From Acrocarpospora catenulata (lineage in GTDB: Bacteria > Actinomycetota > Actinomycetes > Streptosporangiales > Streptosporangiaceae), in contig NZ_JAHCST010000005.1 of the NCBI RefSeq assembly GCF_018476525.1, forward strand, positions 124,001-188,000: DNA of 64,000 nt. Reading direction: 5' to 3'. The notes beneath the pieces are model-generated. The model did no database searches. It had not been told where the DNA came from and saw only the letters and a list, made by a program, of their open reading frames with translations. The position numbers and the translations under genes are program-made. This document shows positions 62,245 to 64,000 of this stretch, piece after piece; positions within the stretch are counted from its first letter, which is position 1; each line of letters starts with the position of its first letter.

Positions 62245-62745
62245 TCAGAGCTCGCGCTGCAGGAGCAGGGTGTCGAGCCAGCGGCCGTGCTTGAAGCCGA
62301 CCCGGCGGAGACGGCCGGCCTCGGTGAAGCCCTCGGCGGTGTGCAGGGCGATCGAGGCGGCCGCCGCCGCGCCGCTGTCGGCGATGACGGCGACCATCTG
62401 CCGGGCGCCCGCCTCCGCCGCCAGGCCGACCAGTTCCTTGAGCAGGGACCGGCCGAGGCCCCGCCCGGTCAGCCCGGGGGCCAGGTAGACGGAGTCCTCC
62501 ACCGTGTGCCGGTAGGCCGGTTTCGGGCGGTACGCGGAGGCGTAGGCGTACCCGGCGATCTCTCCGTCCACCTCGGCGACCAGGAACGGCAGTCCCCGGC
62601 CGGCGATGTCGGCCGCCTTCACCCGCCAGGCCGCCTCGTCCGGCGGCACCTCGTCGAAGGTGGCCACGCTGCCGGTCACGTAGTGGGCGTAGATGGCCGT
62701 CACCGCGGCCAGGTCGCCGGGCCGCAGGGCTCTGATCGTCGGCAT
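62245..62745 (-). CDS. GNAT acetyltransferase (PAT/Bar-like)
   Basis: 166 aa. AVTAIYAHYVTGSVATFDEV start, VYLAPGLTGRGLGRSLLKEL CoA loop and ALHTAEGFTEAGRLRRVGFK with the final WLDTLLLQREL: phosphinothricin-acetyltransferase-like. Usually detoxifies an amine such as methionine sulfoximine or a formylated amino acid. ATG at 62745. Confidence 0.9.
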   Translation of the reverse strand: MPTIRALRPGDLAAVTAIYAHYVTGSVATFDEVPPDEAAWRVKAADIAGRGLPFLVAEVDGEIAGYAYASAYRPKPAYRHTVEDSVYLAPGLTGRGLGRSLLKELVGLAAEAGARQMVAVIADSGAAAAASIALHTAEGFTEAGRLRRVGFKHGRWLDTLLLQREL

Positions 62746-62910
62746 GGGACCACGGTACGGCCGCGGCGAAGACGTCAGCCGAGGCGGGCGGAGGTGGATG
62801 ACGTCCATGGCCGGGTGGTACGCCCGTTTTCAAGGGATTCCGAGGGAAAAGGTGGCGCTTGAGAGGCAATCTGCTGGATTCTAGGGCCAAACCTGCGAAA
62901 GGAACGTGCC

Positions 62911-63399
62911 ATGCGCGTACTCGCCGGGCTGGTCTCAGCCATGATCCTGCTCTTACCCGCGGCCCCCGCCCTCGCCCAGCCCGCCCCGATCGCCTCCAAG
63001 ACCGGTGAACTCAACCTCAGCGCCCGTAAGTCGTTCGAGCGCTACTCCTCGGGCAAGAAGGCCCGCAGCAAGGGCACACTGACCGCCTTGAACGTCACCA
63101 CCGACACCATCCCGCCCGTGGCCACCGTCAAGGTGTCCGGCAAGACCTACGACTACACCAAGAACGCCACCTGCGGTTACTCCGTATTCCGCGTCACCTA
63201 CATGAAGGCCGACGGCTCGCTCCCCTTCAAGCACCGCACCTTCCGCAACTGCGGCTACAACACCGGCAAGTCGTTCACCTTCACCGACAAGCGCGTCTAC
63301 CTGGTCGAGTTGAAGGTGTGCAGCGAGGCCAAGCACACCAACCCGTCCATCAACTGCCTGTACGCCGGAGCCTGGAAGATCCTCTACTCCACCCAGTAA
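62911..63399 (+). CDS. small secreted protein of unknown function
   Basis: 162 aa. Signal peptide VLAGLVSAMILLLPAAPALA; mature protein basic with four Cys (NATCGYSVF, FRNCGYN, KVCSEA, INCLY), so two disulfides likely. GAAAGGAAC precedes the ATG. Family not recognised. Confidence 0.75.
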   Translation: MRVLAGLVSAMILLLPAAPALAQPAPIASKTGELNLSARKSFERYSSGKKARSKGTLTALNVTTDTIPPVATVKVSGKTYDYTKNATCGYSVFRVTYMKADGSLPFKHRTFRNCGYNTGKSFTFTDKRVYLVELKVCSEAKHTNPSINCLYAGAWKILYSTQ

Positions 63400-63582
63400 C
63401 AGCACCCGTAGCAGCTTCCCTCGGACCAGGCGCGGCCTGCTGGTCGCGGCGCCGCCTCGCGCGCCCCGGCCGCGCCACGGGACCGAGCCTGCGGGCGACC
63501 CCGCAAGTGACAGTCAAGGGACCTGCAGGCGACGGGGTGGAAAACAGGCTCAGCCGCTTCCGCCGCACAGGAGCCCACCCCC

Positions 63583-64000
63583 ATGAACCGCATCCGCCTC
63601 GGCGTGGCCGCCCTCGCTGGGTTGGCCGCCCTGCTGCCCGCCACGGTGGCCGGCGCCACGGCCGGCAACCCGGGCCCGGAGATCTGCCGCCAGGGCTACG
63701 TCTGGCGCACCGCCCGCCCTTCCGACCTGGTCTGCGTCACCCCGGGCAACCGCGACCAGACCCTGCTGGACAACAGCGTCAAGCGCACCCGCTGGACCAA
63801 CGGCGTGGACGGCAGGCACACCTGCCTGACCGGCTACGTCTGGCGGGAGGCCTTCGACGGTGACGACGTCTGCGTGCACCCCGTGGTCCACGACCAGGCC
63901 GCCAAGGACAACGCGGCCGGCCCGAGCCGCAGGGTGGCCGCCAAAGTCTGGGTCACCACCTACCAGGAGAATGTCGCCAAACTCAAGGTGAACGGCAGTT
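63583..64000 (+). CDS. secreted repeat protein, truncated by window end
   Basis: At least 139 residues, continuing beyond the window. Signal peptide GVAALAGLAALLPATVAGA; then two copies of a Cys motif, CRQGYVWRTARPSDLVCV and CLTGYVWREAFDGDDVCV, each followed by a DQxxxDN segment. Such C-x2-GYVWR-x-A repeats occur in actinomycete secreted proteins of unknown role. ATG follows AGGAG. Confidence 0.8.
   Translation, partial: MNRIRLGVAALAGLAALLPATVAGATAGNPGPEICRQGYVWRTARPSDLVCVTPGNRDQTLLDNSVKRTRWTNGVDGRHTCLTGYVWREAFDGDDVCVHPVVHDQAAKDNAAGPSRRVAAKVWVTTYQENVAKLKVNGS

Overview
This 64 kb window comes from a very GC-rich actinomycete chromosome. Start codons are often GTG or TTG, gene ends overlap by 4 bp, several genes look leaderless, and the window holds XRE/DUF397, DUF6879 and DUF5685 families and an actinobacterial two-gene glycogen locus. 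The family mix suggests Streptosporangiales (Streptosporangium/Nonomuraea-like) or a relative; this is inference, since no rRNA or species marker is present.

Layout. 0.3-1.8 kb: minus-strand operon of a small protein, DUF6879 and XRE/DUF5753. 2.2-2.65 kb: four tRNAs (Gly-Cys-Gly-Val) with a terminator. 2.8-6.4 kb: stress and redox genes (DJ-1, HxlR, FMN reductase, flavin monooxygenase, OsmC). 6.5-9.6 kb: metX-metY-CoA-binding operon (methionine by direct sulfhydrylation). 9.7-15.4 kb: M14 peptidase, small protein plus glmS, MFS pump with divergent TetR. 15.5-18.8 kb: secreted GH12 cellulase behind a CebR box, then gntR-deoC behind a 38-bp palindrome.

18.8-27.2 kb is the most coherent accessory block: a glycerol/dihydroxyacetone module (ptsH, dhaM, iclR, glpF, dhaK, dhaL, ptsI, aldo/keto reductase). 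It encodes a whole PEP to EI to HPr to DhaM to DhaL relay and is bracketed by two inverted IS630-type remnants. A 25-bp operator-like motif lies at both module promoters, suggesting one IclR switch.

27.2-39.2 kb: MDR dehydrogenase plus Gfo/Idh oxidoreductase, a divergent HTH-macro-domain fusion, a YtrA-type ABC operon, an orphan TctC-like lipoprotein, a HATPase/XRE/DUF397 cluster, and several regulator-enzyme or regulator-exporter pairs. 39.2-42.6 kb: a 998-aa P-loop NTPase with about ten TPR-like repeats and a small membrane protein carrying the same GGxNIQIG motif; this is the best candidate for an undescribed signalling or conflict system. 42.6-46 kb: cydAB oxidase and a DM13 protein. 46-52 kb: orphan permease, two-component system, AraC-regulated monooxygenase/esterase pair. 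52-57.7 kb: envelope proteins, DUF5685, BenE transporter with XRE-cupin regulator, VapBC-like pair. 57.9-60.4 kb: divergent glgC/glgA. 60.4-64 kb: zinc alcohol dehydrogenase, FAS1 lipoprotein, GNAT and two secreted proteins, the last cut by the window end.

No CRISPR array, rRNA or phage structural gene was seen. The first 267 bases and 57657-57925 show no convincing gene.
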